A stretch of DNA of 64,000 nt, from NCBI RefSeq assembly GCF_021462825.1, contig NZ_JAKEEB010000004.1, forward strand, positions 248,001 to 312,000, given 5' to 3'. Positions 1 through 10,379 of this stretch are shown in pieces. The stretch is from Streptomyces glomeratus (GTDB taxonomy: Bacteria > Actinomycetota > Actinomycetes > Streptomycetales > Streptomycetaceae). The number at the start of each line of letters is the position of its first letter. The stretch's first letter is position 1. The notes below the pieces were generated by a model. The model worked only from the letters and a program-made list of their open reading frames with translations, ran no database searches and was not told the DNA's origin. The position numbers and the translations under genes are program-made.

Positions 1-2164
1 TCCCGGTGAGCGTCTTCCAGGTATCCGTGCGCAGATCGCCGTCCCAGTCGTCGGACTTCGCCGTGTACATCAGCCCGTATCCCTGATGCGGGTTGACGAC
101 GAATCCGCGGTCGATCACCCGGTACGTGGTACCGCCGTCGGCGTAGGTGAACTCCCAGTCGGCCGTGTTCCAGCCGTTGTAGTCCACCTTCTCGATGCGG
201 ATCCGCTTGTACCGGGAGCGCGTCATGTAGTGCTCCTGGTCGTTCCAGTCCGCGACCGGGTCGTCCTTGGGCGTGGACGTCCAGCCGACGAGCAGCCGCT
301 GCCCCTCGGGCCCGGTGAAACGGTCTCCCCCCGAGTCCGACGACGTGTACTTCCAGCCCTTCGGCAGCCCGATGGAGTACCCCTGGCCGCCCTTGTACGT
401 CGTCACCGAGCCGTCGTCACCGCCCTTGGCACCGGTGGAGGGGTCGTCGCTCCCGCCCGCGGCCGGAGATCCGTCCGGGGTGTTCTGCGCGTCCGACCCG
501 CTCGTCGCGGCGCCGCTCGCACTGCCGCTGTCCGTGTGCGTGCTGCCGCCGCTCTTGCCGCTGCCGCCGCCCTTCCCGGTCTTCGGGCCGCTGGAGGCTG
601 CCGCCCTGGTGCCGCCCTTCCCGTCGTTCCGCGCGCCGCTGTCGCCGCCGCCGAAGGTGAGCGCGAGCACCGTCCCCAGCACGGCCAGCGCCACGACGAC
701 CGCCACGATCACCAGCGTCCGCTTCGACACCACGTCGGTGAGCGGCGCCCGCGGCGGCGGCACCGGCCGCGCGGGCCGGTCCGGGTCCGGCAGTATGGGC
801 CATCCCGAACTCGGCTTCGTGGAACCCGAGTTCGACCCGGCGGAGGTCTTGTCACCCCGCAGGCCCGCGGACCCCGTCCCCGAACCACGCGAACCGGAGG
901 GAACGGACGATGGAGCGGAGGGAGCGGATGAACCGGCCGAGCCGGCCGTTGCCGCCGAGGCGGCGGAGGAGGCCGGGCCGGCGGAACCGGTCGACCCGCC
1001 CGGACCAGACGTCCCGGCGGCGGGCTTGGTCCCACGGGCGGCGCCGGCATCCTCGGACGCCGCCTCCTGCGTGGCGGTCCCCGTGGACTTGGTCCGCCCG
1101 ACGGTCGCCGCGGCGGCCGTGGCCGCGCCCAGTGAGGCGGCGGACCTGCGCACGGACCGCAGCGCCCCGCGCCACCCCTCGGCGGCCTCCTCGCCCTGCT
1201 TGGCCCCGGAGGCCGAGGCCCCTTCGTCCCCGCTCTCCCGGGGCGCCGGCGGCAGCGCCACGACCCGCGTCGCGTCCGCCGGCACCTCCTGCTTCGGGTC
1301 GGAGGCGTGGATGACCTCGTTGAGCATCGCCCGGGCGCCCGCGTCGTCCAGCCGCTGCTGGGGATCCTTGGCGAGCAGGCCGTAGATGACGCTCTTCAGC
1401 GGGCCCGCGTTCTTCGGTTCCTCCAGCGGTTCGGTCATCACGGCGGTCAGCGTGGCGATCGCCGATCCCTTGTCGTACGGCGGAACGCCCTCGACCGCCG
1501 CGTACAGCAGTCCGCCGAGCGACCACAGGTCCGCCGCCGGGCCCGGCTTGTGCCCGCGCGCCCGCTCCGGCGAGATGTACGAGGGGGCGCCGACCAGCAT
1601 GCCGGTGGAGGTGATGGAGGGGTCGCCCTCGACCTGCGCGATGCCGAAGTCCGTGAGCACGACCCGCCCGTCGTCGGCGATCAGCACGTTCGACGGCTTC
1701 ACGTCGCGGTGCAGGATGCCCTCGCGGTGCGCGGCGCGCAGCACGTCGAGGATCACCAGTCCGACCTCGGCGGCACGCCTCGGCTCCAGCAGGCCGTCCT
1801 CGCGGATGACCTCGGCGAGCGACTTGCCCTCGATCAGCTCCATCACGATCCAGGGCCGGTCGTCCTCGTGAACCACGTCGAAGACCGTCACGGCGCCGTT
1901 GTTGCGGATCCGGGCGATCGCCTTGGCCTCCCGCAACGTGCGCGTGATCAGCCGGCGCTTCTCGTCCTCGTCGATACTCGACGGGAACCGCAGCTCCTTG
2001 ACGGCGACCGTTCGGCCGAGGGTCTCGTCCTCGGCGCGCCACACCGTGCCCATGCCGCCGCGGCCGAGTACGTCTCCCAGCCGGTACCGCCCGGCGAGGA
2101 GACGTTCGCTCTTGTCCTGACGGGATGTCCCCGCCCGCTCCGCCTCCGACATGCGTCCCCTCAT
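1..2164 (-). CDS. Membrane-anchored Ser/Thr protein kinase (PknB-like), 3' end beyond the window
   Basis: The reading frame is open from 2164 to the left edge, giving about 721 residues with the end missing. The N-terminal kinase domain shows the glycine loop GRGGMGTV, the lysine in VAVKEL, the catalytic loop HRDVKPSN and a DFG motif, so it should be an active Hanks-type kinase. It is followed by a long Ala/Ser/Gly/Pro-rich linker and one membrane segment at about residues 480-503. A Gly/Ser-rich outer stalk then leads to a folded, Trp/Tyr/Asp-rich extracellular region that probably acts as the sensor. This fits a kinase inside and a sensor outside the membrane. In-frame ATGs lie at 2164 and 2152; the second begins MSEAER and is also possible. 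The signal sensed and the substrates cannot be read from the sequence. Confidence 0.93.
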   Translation of the reverse strand, partial: MRGRMSEAERAGTSRQDKSERLLAGRYRLGDVLGRGGMGTVWRAEDETLGRTVAVKELRFPSSIDEDEKRRLITRTLREAKAIARIRNNGAVTVFDVVHEDDRPWIVMELIEGKSLAEVIREDGLLEPRRAAEVGLVILDVLRAAHREGILHRDVKPSNVLIADDGRVVLTDFGIAQVEGDPSITSTGMLVGAPSYISPERARGHKPGPAADLWSLGGLLYAAVEGVPPYDKGSAIATLTAVMTEPLEEPKNAGPLKSVIYGLLAKDPQQRLDDAGARAMLNEVIHASDPKQEVPADATRVVALPPAPRESGDEGASASGAKQGEEAAEGWRGALRSVRRSAASLGAATAAAATVGRTKSTGTATQEAASEDAGAARGTKPAAGTSGPGGSTGSAGPASSAASAATAGSAGSSAPSAPSSVPSGSRGSGTGSAGLRGDKTSAGSNSGSTKPSSGWPILPDPDRPARPVPPPRAPLTDVVSKRTLVIVAVVVALAVLGTVLALTFGGGDSGARNDGKGGTRAAASSGPKTGKGGGSGKSGGSTHTDSGSASGAATSGSDAQNTPDGSPAAGGSDDPSTGAKGGDDGSVTTYKGGQGYSIGLPKGWKYTSSDSGGDRFTGPEGQRLLVGWTSTPKDDPVADWNDQEHYMTRSRYKRIRIEKVDYNGWNTADWEFTYADGGTTYRVIDRGFVVNPHQGYGLMYTAKSDDWDGDLRTDTWKTLTG

Positions 2165-2430
2165 GCAACCCGCCCTGACAGAGCCTCCATTGTCCCTCAC
2201 TCACGGACCACCCAACGCCCAGGGTGCCCCTGGTCCGGCGGGTCGCCCCACGCCGGAGGGCGCCTCGAGACGGCCGCGGAGCGCGACCGGGGCCGGGGCG
2301 AGCGCCCCGGACGCCCGGTCTGCACCCCTTGCGTACTCCTGTCCCGTCGCCGGAGCCGGTCGCGCACGCACCCGCCCGTTCCCGTCACAGGCAGGTCCCC
2401 CATGATGGGCTGCGACAAGGAGGGATCGCG

Positions 2431-3516
2431 ATGCCGCCGCGCCGGACATCCTGGACTCTGCCGGCCGTGCCCGTGTGCCTGGTGCTGCTCGGGCTCGCCC
2501 CCGGCGGCTTCGGAGTCCACGCGGCCCCGGCGACGGACGACGTGCTCCCGCAGCTGGTCGGACGGGACCGGGTGCCGGGCGCCGCGCTGCTGGCACGAGA
2601 GGGGACGGGGACGCGCTTCGCCCGGGCCGGTCACGGCATCGCTCGCGCCGACCACTTCCGCGCCGGCAGCATCACCAAGAGTTTCATCGCAACGGTCGTC
2701 CTCCAACTGGCGGAGGAGGATCGACTGTCCCTGTCGGACACGGTGGAGGACCATCTGCCCGGCCTGGTGCGCGGCGCGGGCAACGACGGCCGCACGCTGA
2801 CCCTGCGCGCCCTGCTCACGCACACCAGTGGACTGGCCGACTTCACCGAGGACACCAAGGGCGTCTTCCCCCTGACCTCTCTTCAGGCCGTACGCATCGC
2901 GCTCACCCACCCTCCGGCCGCCCGGGGCCGTTTCTCGTACTCCAACACCAACTATGTTCTGCTCGGCATGGTGATCCAGCAGGTCACCGGGCACTCCTAC
3001 GCCGTCGAGGCCGAGCGCCGCATCATCACTCCCCTCCGTCTGACGGGCACCTCGTTCCCGGGCACCCGCACCGCTCTTCCCTCACCGCACGGCCGCGCCT
3101 GGGCCGCCGACGGGTCCGACGTCACGAAGCTGGACCCGCGTGTGGCCGGCGCGGCGGGTGAGCTGGTGACGACGCTCGCCGATCTGGACCGCTTCTACGC
3201 GGCGCTGCTCGGCGGTGAACTGCTGTCCCCGCGCGGGCTGCGCGAGATGCTCGACACCCGGACCGCACATGGCGTGTACGGCATGGGGCTGCTTCCGGTG
3301 AGGCTTCCGTGCGGCACCACGGTGTGGGGGCATGACGGCCGCATTTCCGGAAGCTACGTGCGCACCGCAGCCACCGTCGACGGCCGTCGCGTCCTCACCT
3401 TCCGGGTGAACACGGACCGTTTCGAGGACTCCCGCCTGGAACGGGACATGCTCGCCGCCGAATTCTGTCCCCGCACCTCCTTGAACGACCCGGCGCCGAA
3501 CGAGGGTCCCGGATAG
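2431..3516 (+). CDS. Secreted serine hydrolase, beta-lactamase / D-Ala-D-Ala carboxypeptidase family
   Basis: This 361-residue protein starts at the ATG at 2431, preceded by a strong ribosome site (AAGGAGGG at 2417-2424). The first ~31 residues form a signal peptide, with two arginines, a hydrophobic core and a VHA-A-like cleavage site. Penicillin-recognising-enzyme motifs are present: SITK (Ser80, Lys83), YSN at 170-172, and an HDG box near residue 300 in place of KTG. These define class C-like serine hydrolases that act on peptidoglycan peptides or related amides or esters. It is probably an exported DD-carboxypeptidase or a relative; the substrate is not certain. It stands alone, divergent from the kinase and convergent with glpD. 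Confidence 0.85.
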   Translation: MPPRRTSWTLPAVPVCLVLLGLAPGGFGVHAAPATDDVLPQLVGRDRVPGAALLAREGTGTRFARAGHGIARADHFRAGSITKSFIATVVLQLAEEDRLSLSDTVEDHLPGLVRGAGNDGRTLTLRALLTHTSGLADFTEDTKGVFPLTSLQAVRIALTHPPAARGRFSYSNTNYVLLGMVIQQVTGHSYAVEAERRIITPLRLTGTSFPGTRTALPSPHGRAWAADGSDVTKLDPRVAGAAGELVTTLADLDRFYAALLGGELLSPRGLREMLDTRTAHGVYGMGLLPVRLPCGTTVWGHDGRISGSYVRTAATVDGRRVLTFRVNTDRFEDSRLERDMLAAEFCPRTSLNDPAPNEGPG

Positions 3517-3561
3517 CGCCACCCGTTCGAGTGATTCCGTGATCCCGGGACGCCCCGGCGA

Positions 3562-5268
3562 CTACAGCGGCACTATGTCCGGCGCCCCCAGTCTCGCGGC
3601 GTCCGCCGTCAGGTCGTCGGGCTGACGCTGCGACTCCCGCTCCGCCTCCACCCGCTTCTCGTAGTGCTCGATCTCGCGCCGGATGTGGTCCGTGTCCCAG
3701 CCGAGCACCGGGGCCATCAGCTCGGCCGCCTCCCGGGCACTGCGCGTCCCGCGGTCGAAGGTCTCGATCGAGATGCGGGTCCGCCGGGTCAGCACGTCGT
3801 CCAGGTGCCGGGCGCCCTCGTGCGAGGCGGCGTAGACGACCTCGGCACGTAGATAGTCGTCGGCCGCGTGGAGCGGCTCGCCGAGGGAGGGGTCGGCCAG
3901 GATCAGGTCGAGCACCTCCTCCGTCATCGAGCCATAGCGGTTGAGCAGGTGCTCGACCCGGGCCACGTGCAGTCCGGTGCGTGCGGCGGTGTGCGCCCGT
4001 GCGTTCCACATCGCCCGGTAGCCCTCCGCGCCCAGCAGGGGGACGTCCTCGGTGACGCACTCGGCCACCCGCCGGTCGAGGCCGTGCACCGCCTCGTCGA
4101 CGGCGTCCTTGGCCATCACCCGGTACGTCGTGTACTTGCCGCCCGCGACGACCACGAGGCCGGGTGCCGGATGCGCCACGGTGTGCTCGCGGGACAGCTT
4201 GCTGGTGGCGTCCGACTCACCGGCGAGGAGGGGCCTGAGGCCCGCGTACACGCCCTCGACGTCGTCACGCGTGAGCGGCACCGCGAGGACCGAGTTCACA
4301 TGCTCCAGCAGATAGTCGATGTCGGCGCTGGAGGCGGCGGGGTGGGCCTTGTCGAGGCTCCAGTCGGTGTCGGTGGTGCCGATGATCCAGTGCCGGCCCC
4401 AGGGGATGACGAAGAGGACGGACTTCTCGGTCCGCAGGATCAGACCCGTCGTCGAGTGCACCCGGTCCTTCGGGACGACCAGATGGATGCCCTTGGACGC
4501 CCGGACGTGGAACTGGCCCCGCTCGCCCACCATCGCCTGGGTGTCGTCGGTCCACACCCCCGTCGCGTTGACGATCTGCTGGGCTCGGACCTCGTACTCC
4601 CCACCGCCCTCCACGTCCAGCACCTTGGCGCCCACGACCCGCTCGCCCTCGCGCAGGAAGCCCGTCACACGGGCGCGATTGGCGGCTTTCGCGCCGTACC
4701 ACGAAGCGGTGCGCACCAGGTTCGCCACGAAGCGGGCGTCGTCCACCTGTGCGTCGTAGTACTGCAACGCGCCGACCAGTGCGTTTCTCTTCAAGCAGGG
4801 AGCGACGCGGAGCGCGTGACGGCGTGTCAGGTGGCGGTGCAGCGGCAGGCCGCGGCCGTGGCTGCGCGCCATCGACATCGCGTCGTAGAGCGCGACGCCC
4901 GCGCCCGCGTACAGCCGCTCCCAGCCCTTGTGCTGGAGGGGGTACAGGAAGGGGACCGGCTTCACCAGATGGGGCGCCAGGCGCTCCAGCAGCAGGCCAC
5001 GCTCCTTCAGCGCCTCGCGCACGAGTGCGAAGTCCAGCATCTCCAGATAGCGCAGGCCGCCGTGTATCAGTTTGCTGGACCTGCTGGAGGTACCCGACGC
5101 CCAGTCACGGGCCTCGACCAGGCCCGTGGACAGTCCGCGGGTGGCGGCGTCCAGCGCCGTGCCCGCGCCGACCACGCCTGCGCCCACGACCAGCACGTCC
5201 AGCTCGCGCTCGGCCATGCCCGCCAGTGACTCGGCACGCTGCGCCGGCCCTAGTGTCGCTGTCCTCAC
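3562..5268 (-). CDS. glpD: FAD-dependent glycerol-3-phosphate dehydrogenase
   Basis: This 568-residue enzyme oxidises sn-glycerol-3-phosphate to dihydroxyacetone phosphate at the membrane and passes electrons to the quinone pool. The FAD-binding GAGVVG motif lies at residues 29-34, and the family signature SSKLIHGGLRYLE follows. The C-terminal region matches the DAO C-terminal helical domain of GlpD. The start is the GTG at 5268, eight bases after GGGAGG; an upstream ATG at 5301 would add 11 residues without a good ribosome site. No glpF or glpK lies next to it here, so it looks like a separate housekeeping copy. It converges with the serine hydrolase gene and is divergent from the sugar-nucleotide dehydrogenase homologue. 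Confidence 0.93.
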   Translation of the reverse strand: MRTATLGPAQRAESLAGMAERELDVLVVGAGVVGAGTALDAATRGLSTGLVEARDWASGTSSRSSKLIHGGLRYLEMLDFALVREALKERGLLLERLAPHLVKPVPFLYPLQHKGWERLYAGAGVALYDAMSMARSHGRGLPLHRHLTRRHALRVAPCLKRNALVGALQYYDAQVDDARFVANLVRTASWYGAKAANRARVTGFLREGERVVGAKVLDVEGGGEYEVRAQQIVNATGVWTDDTQAMVGERGQFHVRASKGIHLVVPKDRVHSTTGLILRTEKSVLFVIPWGRHWIIGTTDTDWSLDKAHPAASSADIDYLLEHVNSVLAVPLTRDDVEGVYAGLRPLLAGESDATSKLSREHTVAHPAPGLVVVAGGKYTTYRVMAKDAVDEAVHGLDRRVAECVTEDVPLLGAEGYRAMWNARAHTAARTGLHVARVEHLLNRYGSMTEEVLDLILADPSLGEPLHAADDYLRAEVVYAASHEGARHLDDVLTRRTRISIETFDRGTRSAREAAELMAPVLGWDTDHIRREIEHYEKRVEAERESQRQPDDLTADAARLGAPDIVPL

Positions 5269-5533
5269 AGCTGCCTCCCGCCATGTCGCGCCGGCCCACA
5301 CCCGTCAAGCGAATCCCGGCTCACCTCTCCTCATGCCCAAAGTCTGACCGTGATGCCCGACTTCGGCCACCACGCACCGGCAGCCTGTGGACAAACAACC
5401 GAGGAAACGCGCCCAGTCAATCACGCAAATCGGTCATATTTACTCCTAGTCTGACATTGCGCTCTTCGCTCGCTCAGTCCACAGCGGTTGCGCACCTCTC
5501 CCGCTTCGGCTACTGGGAAGGACGGCCCACGCC

Positions 5534-6742
5534 ATGCCCGCAGATCTCGCCGTCATCGGACTCGGTCATCTCGGCCTGCCCCTGGCCCAGGCCGCCGTGG
5601 CGGCCGGAATTTCGACGCTCGGGTACCGCACCGGACCCGAGGCCGGCTCCCTCACCGCCGCCGAACTGCGCCGGATGCTCGCGCGGGGCTTCCGGCCCAC
5701 CACCAACCCCGCCGAACTGGGCCGCGTCCGCACCGCCGTCATCTGCGCCCCCACCCCGCGCGGCGCCGACGGCGCACCCGACCTCGCCCAGGTGAAGGCA
5801 GCCGCCCGCACCCTGGCCGGGCGGCTGCGCCCGCACACCACCGTCATCCTGGAGTCACCGGTTCCGCCCGGCACCACCGAGGAGTTCCTGCGCCCGCTCC
5901 TCGAAGCCGGCTCCGGGCTGCGCGCGGGCCGCGACTTCCACCTCGCCTGCTCCCCCAGCCGCGTCGACCCCGGCAACCGCGACTTCGGGGCCGCCAACAC
6001 GCCGAAGGTCATCGGCGGCCTCACCCCCGCCTGCACCGAGTCCGCCGCCGCGTTCTACGGGCGCCTGACGGACAAGGTGGTACGCGCGCGTGGACCCCGC
6101 GAGGCGGAGACCGTGCAGGTGCTGGAGACCAACTACCGGCAGGTCAATATCGCACTGGTCAACGAAATGGCGGTGCTGTGCCACGACTTGGGCGTCGACC
6201 TGTGGGACGTCATCCGCTGCGCGGAGACCAAGCCGTTCGGCTTCCAGGCCTTCCGTCCCGGCCCCGGCGTTGGCGGCCACGCCGTCCCCCAGGACCTGAC
6301 GGGCCCGACCGGACGCGGCCTGCGCATGGTGGAACTGGCGCAACAGGTCAACAGCCGCATGCCGCAGTACGTCGTGCAGCGCGCCGCGGCCCTCCTGAAC
6401 GAGCACGGCAAGTCGGCCCGCGGCGCCCGGGTCCTGCTGCTCGGCGTCACCTACAAGCCGGACCTCGCCGACCTCCAGGGCTCCCCCGCGCACGAGATCG
6501 CGCTGCGCCTGATGGAGCTGGGTGCCTCCGTCAGCTACCACGACCCGCTCGTCCCGTCCTGGAGCGTCCTCGACCGCCCGATCCCGCGCGCGGACTCCCT
6601 GTACGAGGCGGTGGCGGGCGCGGATCTGACGATCCTGCTCCAGCAGCACCGCACCTACGACCTCCAGGGCCTGTCGGTGAAGGCCCAGCTGCTGCTGGAC
6701 ACACGGGGGGCCGCGCCTACGGGGGCGGCGCATCGGTTGTGA
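5534..6742 (+). CDS. UDP-sugar (UDP-ManNAc/UDP-Glc type) dehydrogenase homologue without catalytic Cys
   Basis: The 402-residue protein has the full domain order of the UDP-glucose/GDP-mannose dehydrogenase family: an N-terminal NAD-binding Rossmann fold (GLGHLG at residues 9-14), a central dimerisation helix region (NYRQVNIALVNEM) and a C-terminal UDP-binding domain (LLGVTYKPDLAD). The active-site stretch, normally GVGGHCIPVDP, reads GVGGHAVPQD, so the nucleophilic cysteine is Ala250. The lysine usually found before the ENTxR motif is also not obvious. Family enzymes need this Cys for the second oxidation, so the protein may be an inactive paralogue, a regulator, or an alcohol-to-aldehyde enzyme. 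It is monocistronic, with an AT-rich divergent promoter region (about 5420-5470) shared with glpD. Confidence 0.85.
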   Translation: MPADLAVIGLGHLGLPLAQAAVAAGISTLGYRTGPEAGSLTAAELRRMLARGFRPTTNPAELGRVRTAVICAPTPRGADGAPDLAQVKAAARTLAGRLRPHTTVILESPVPPGTTEEFLRPLLEAGSGLRAGRDFHLACSPSRVDPGNRDFGAANTPKVIGGLTPACTESAAAFYGRLTDKVVRARGPREAETVQVLETNYRQVNIALVNEMAVLCHDLGVDLWDVIRCAETKPFGFQAFRPGPGVGGHAVPQDLTGPTGRGLRMVELAQQVNSRMPQYVVQRAAALLNEHGKSARGARVLLLGVTYKPDLADLQGSPAHEIALRLMELGASVSYHDPLVPSWSVLDRPIPRADSLYEAVAGADLTILLQQHRTYDLQGLSVKAQLLLDTRGAAPTGAAHRL

Positions 6743-7234
6743 AGGGGGGCGCGTGCGGTGCCCGGGCCTTCGGGGACGGTGGCGGTGGGGACGGCTGCGC
6801 CGCTACGGTACGGGCAGACGGAGCCCACCGCAGCGGCCACTGCGGCAGGCTCCTGAATGGTGAACGGAGTGTCCACCCCTAGTTCTCGTGGGGGTGGCCG
6901 CTCACCATCCGAAGATCCGCAAGATCCACCTCCTCCGGCACTTCACCGTCCACAGACGGATCCGGCCCCAGCGGGTGGCCTGCGGTGACGGCCCATGGGC
7001 GCGCCTCCTTCCGCGATGCCGCCCATTGGCCCGGTAGGCGGTCCGCCGGAACTGGGGCCGGGCCCCGACCGGCCGGGGTCCGGAACCATGTCCCTGGAAG
7101 GGGGCGCCCCGGAGAACCGGGTCGCCGGACATGGACGCTACCGCCCCGGCACCGTGCTCCAGCCCGCTTTCGCCCCGAACGCAACCGTGCGCCCTGCGCA
7201 TAAAAACGCGCGCCCATCTGGGAACTTGGACACA
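6743..7234. other. Gene-free stretch between the dehydrogenase homologue and guaB3
   Basis: About 490 bases without a convincing gene. Open frames exist on both strands, but they lack a sensible start and ribosome site and have the Arg/Pro/Gly-rich look of GC-rich shadow frames. A good AAGGAGG sequence on the minus strand near 7006-7012 leads only to a 17-codon frame. The right end is bounded by the strong hairpin at 7235-7278. Confidence 0.5.
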
Positions 7235-7278
7235 CGAAGGGGCCTGGTACACCCATCCGGGTGTACCAGGCCCCTTCG
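7235..7278. terminator. Perfect 20-bp inverted repeat, guaB3 terminator
   Basis: The arms at 7235-7254 and 7259-7278 are exactly complementary over 20 bp around a 4-base loop (ATCC). It lies 27 bp past the guaB3 stop on the minus strand. There is no long T run, as is usual in Streptomyces. Being symmetrical, it could also stop transcripts coming from the left. Confidence 0.8.
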
Positions 7279-7305
7279 TCCGCTCAAGCCGAGCGCCGCG
7301 TCACC

Positions 7306-8430
7306 TCACCGCCGGTGCTGCGAGTCCGCCACCGTCACCTCGACCCGCTGGAACTCCTTCAGCTCGCTGTAGCCGGTGGTGGCCATGGCCCGGCGCAGGG
7401 CACCGAAGAGGTTCATCGAGCCGTCCGGGTTGTGCGAGGGACCGGTGAGAACCTCCTCGATCGTGCCGACCGTGCCGAGGTCGACCTTCTGGCCGCGCGG
7501 CAGCTCCTCGTTGACGGCCTCCATGCCCCAGTGATGGCCCCTGCCGGGCGCGTCCGTGGCGCGGGCCAGCGGGGAGCCCATCATCACGGCGTCGGCGCCG
7601 CAGGCGATCGCCTTCGGAAGGTCGCCGGACCAGCCGACGCCGCCGTCCGCGATCACATGCACATACCGGCCGCCGGACTCGTCCATGTAGTCGCGGCGGG
7701 CCGCCGCCACATCCGCGACCGCCGTGGCCATCGGGACCTGGATGCCGAGTACATTGCGCGTGGTGTGCGCGGCGCCGCCACCGAAGCCGACCAGTACGCC
7801 GGCCGCGCCGGTGCGCATCAGGTGCAGGGCGGCGGTGTAGGTGGCGCAGCCGCCGACGATCACCGGGACGTCGAGCTCGTAGATGAACTGCTTCAGGTTC
7901 AGCGGCTCGTGCGAGTGGGAGACGTGTTCCGCGGACACCGTCGTACCGCGGATGACGAAGATGTCCACGCCCGCGTCCACGACGGCCTTGGAGAACTGGG
8001 CCGTGCGCTGCGGGGAGAGCGCGGCCGCGGTGACCACGCCCGAGTCGCGCACCTCCTTGATGCGCTGCCCGATCAGCTCCTCCTTGATGGGAGCCGCGTA
8101 GATCTCCTGGAGGCGGCGGGTGGCGGCCTCGACCGGCAGCCCGACGATCTCGTCGAGGAGCGGCTGCGGGTCCTCGTACCGGGTCCACAGGCCCTCGAGG
8201 TTCAGCACGCCCAGGCCGCCCAGCTCGCCGATGCGGATCGCGGTGGCCGGGGAGACGACCGAGTCCATGGGCGCGGCCAGGAAGGGCAGCTCGAAGCGGT
8301 AGGCATCGATCTGCCAGGCGATCGAGACCTCCTTCGGGTCCCGCGTACGGCGGCTGGGGACGACGGCGATGTCGTCGAAGGCGTACGCCCGGCGGCCGCG
8401 CTTGCCGCGCCCGATCTCGATCTCAGTCAC
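7306..8430 (-). CDS. guaB3: GuaB3-type IMP dehydrogenase family protein, no CBS domains
   Basis: The 374-residue protein is a single TIM barrel of the IMPDH/GMPR family and lacks the paired CBS insert of GuaB. Its N-terminus (MTEIEIGRGKRGRRAY) is typical of the actinobacterial GuaB3 group. The loop that carries the catalytic cysteine in IMPDH (GPGSICTTR) reads GGGAAHTTR, putting His222 where Cys is expected. The phosphate-binding and flap regions (IADGGVGWSGD, GMEAVNEELPRG) are otherwise kept. The cellular reaction of GuaB3 is less settled than that of GuaB; purine nucleotide metabolism is the safe statement. It follows guaB on the same strand, separated by two strong hairpins, so it is probably transcribed on its own. 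Confidence 0.88.
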   Translation of the reverse strand: MTEIEIGRGKRGRRAYAFDDIAVVPSRRTRDPKEVSIAWQIDAYRFELPFLAAPMDSVVSPATAIRIGELGGLGVLNLEGLWTRYEDPQPLLDEIVGLPVEAATRRLQEIYAAPIKEELIGQRIKEVRDSGVVTAAALSPQRTAQFSKAVVDAGVDIFVIRGTTVSAEHVSHSHEPLNLKQFIYELDVPVIVGGCATYTAALHLMRTGAAGVLVGFGGGAAHTTRNVLGIQVPMATAVADVAAARRDYMDESGGRYVHVIADGGVGWSGDLPKAIACGADAVMMGSPLARATDAPGRGHHWGMEAVNEELPRGQKVDLGTVGTIEEVLTGPSHNPDGSMNLFGALRRAMATTGYSELKEFQRVEVTVADSQHRR

Positions 8431-8511
8431 GTCTGTGGCCTTTCCCTGATGCGTTTCAGCGTCTTCCAGTATCGCCGACGGCCGCGACGGGGGCTGCCCC
8501 GGACGGACGAG

Positions 8512-8543
8512 GAGGGCGGTCCGGAAGCTTCCGGACCGCCCTC
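8512..8543. terminator. 32-nt perfect palindrome between guaB and guaB3
   Basis: A perfect inverted repeat (arm GAGGGCGGTCCGGAAG) between the guaB stop and the guaB3 start. It is the second of two hairpins in tandem, and the pair should strongly separate the two transcription units. Confidence 0.7.
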
Positions 8544-8564
8544 GTGGATCGTCAGGATCGTCGG

Positions 8565-8592
8565 ACGCGCTCCACGCGCGCGTGGAGCGCGT
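8565..8592. terminator. 28-nt perfect palindrome just after guaB
   Basis: Exact palindrome centred between 8578 and 8579, ending 4 bases past the guaB stop on the minus strand. Likely the primary guaB terminator. Confidence 0.75.
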
Positions 8593-8595
8593 TGA

Positions 8596-10143
<1,548 letters not shown>

Positions 10144-10379
10144 CTAACGGGAAGCGCGGGTAGCTCATTCCACGATGGGGAGTGACCCTCGGCTTCGTAT
10201 GTTCCTACGGAGTCGGTGGCCCCCCGGTTCAGGCGCGGGGCCACGGGGCTGCGCGGAGCACCGGGCGAGCGGGCCCCGGCAGCGCACAACTCCGCCGTTT
10301 TCGCTGGTCGCCGTTGCGCCGGCGAAGAAAACGCGGCCGGGACGGCAAGACGCGGCGCGCGGGGACGGCGGCAGGGCCG

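Noticed and set aside
852..2204. Open frame of 450 codons on the minus strand
   Set aside because: Out of frame with the Ser/Thr kinase, whose motifs are in another frame that leaves the window at its left end.
6879..7256. Possible small gene ending DLADLRMVSGHPHEN
   Set aside because: The ending looks protein-like, but there is no start codon behind the nearby AAGGAGG in that frame, and the upstream part has shadow-frame composition.
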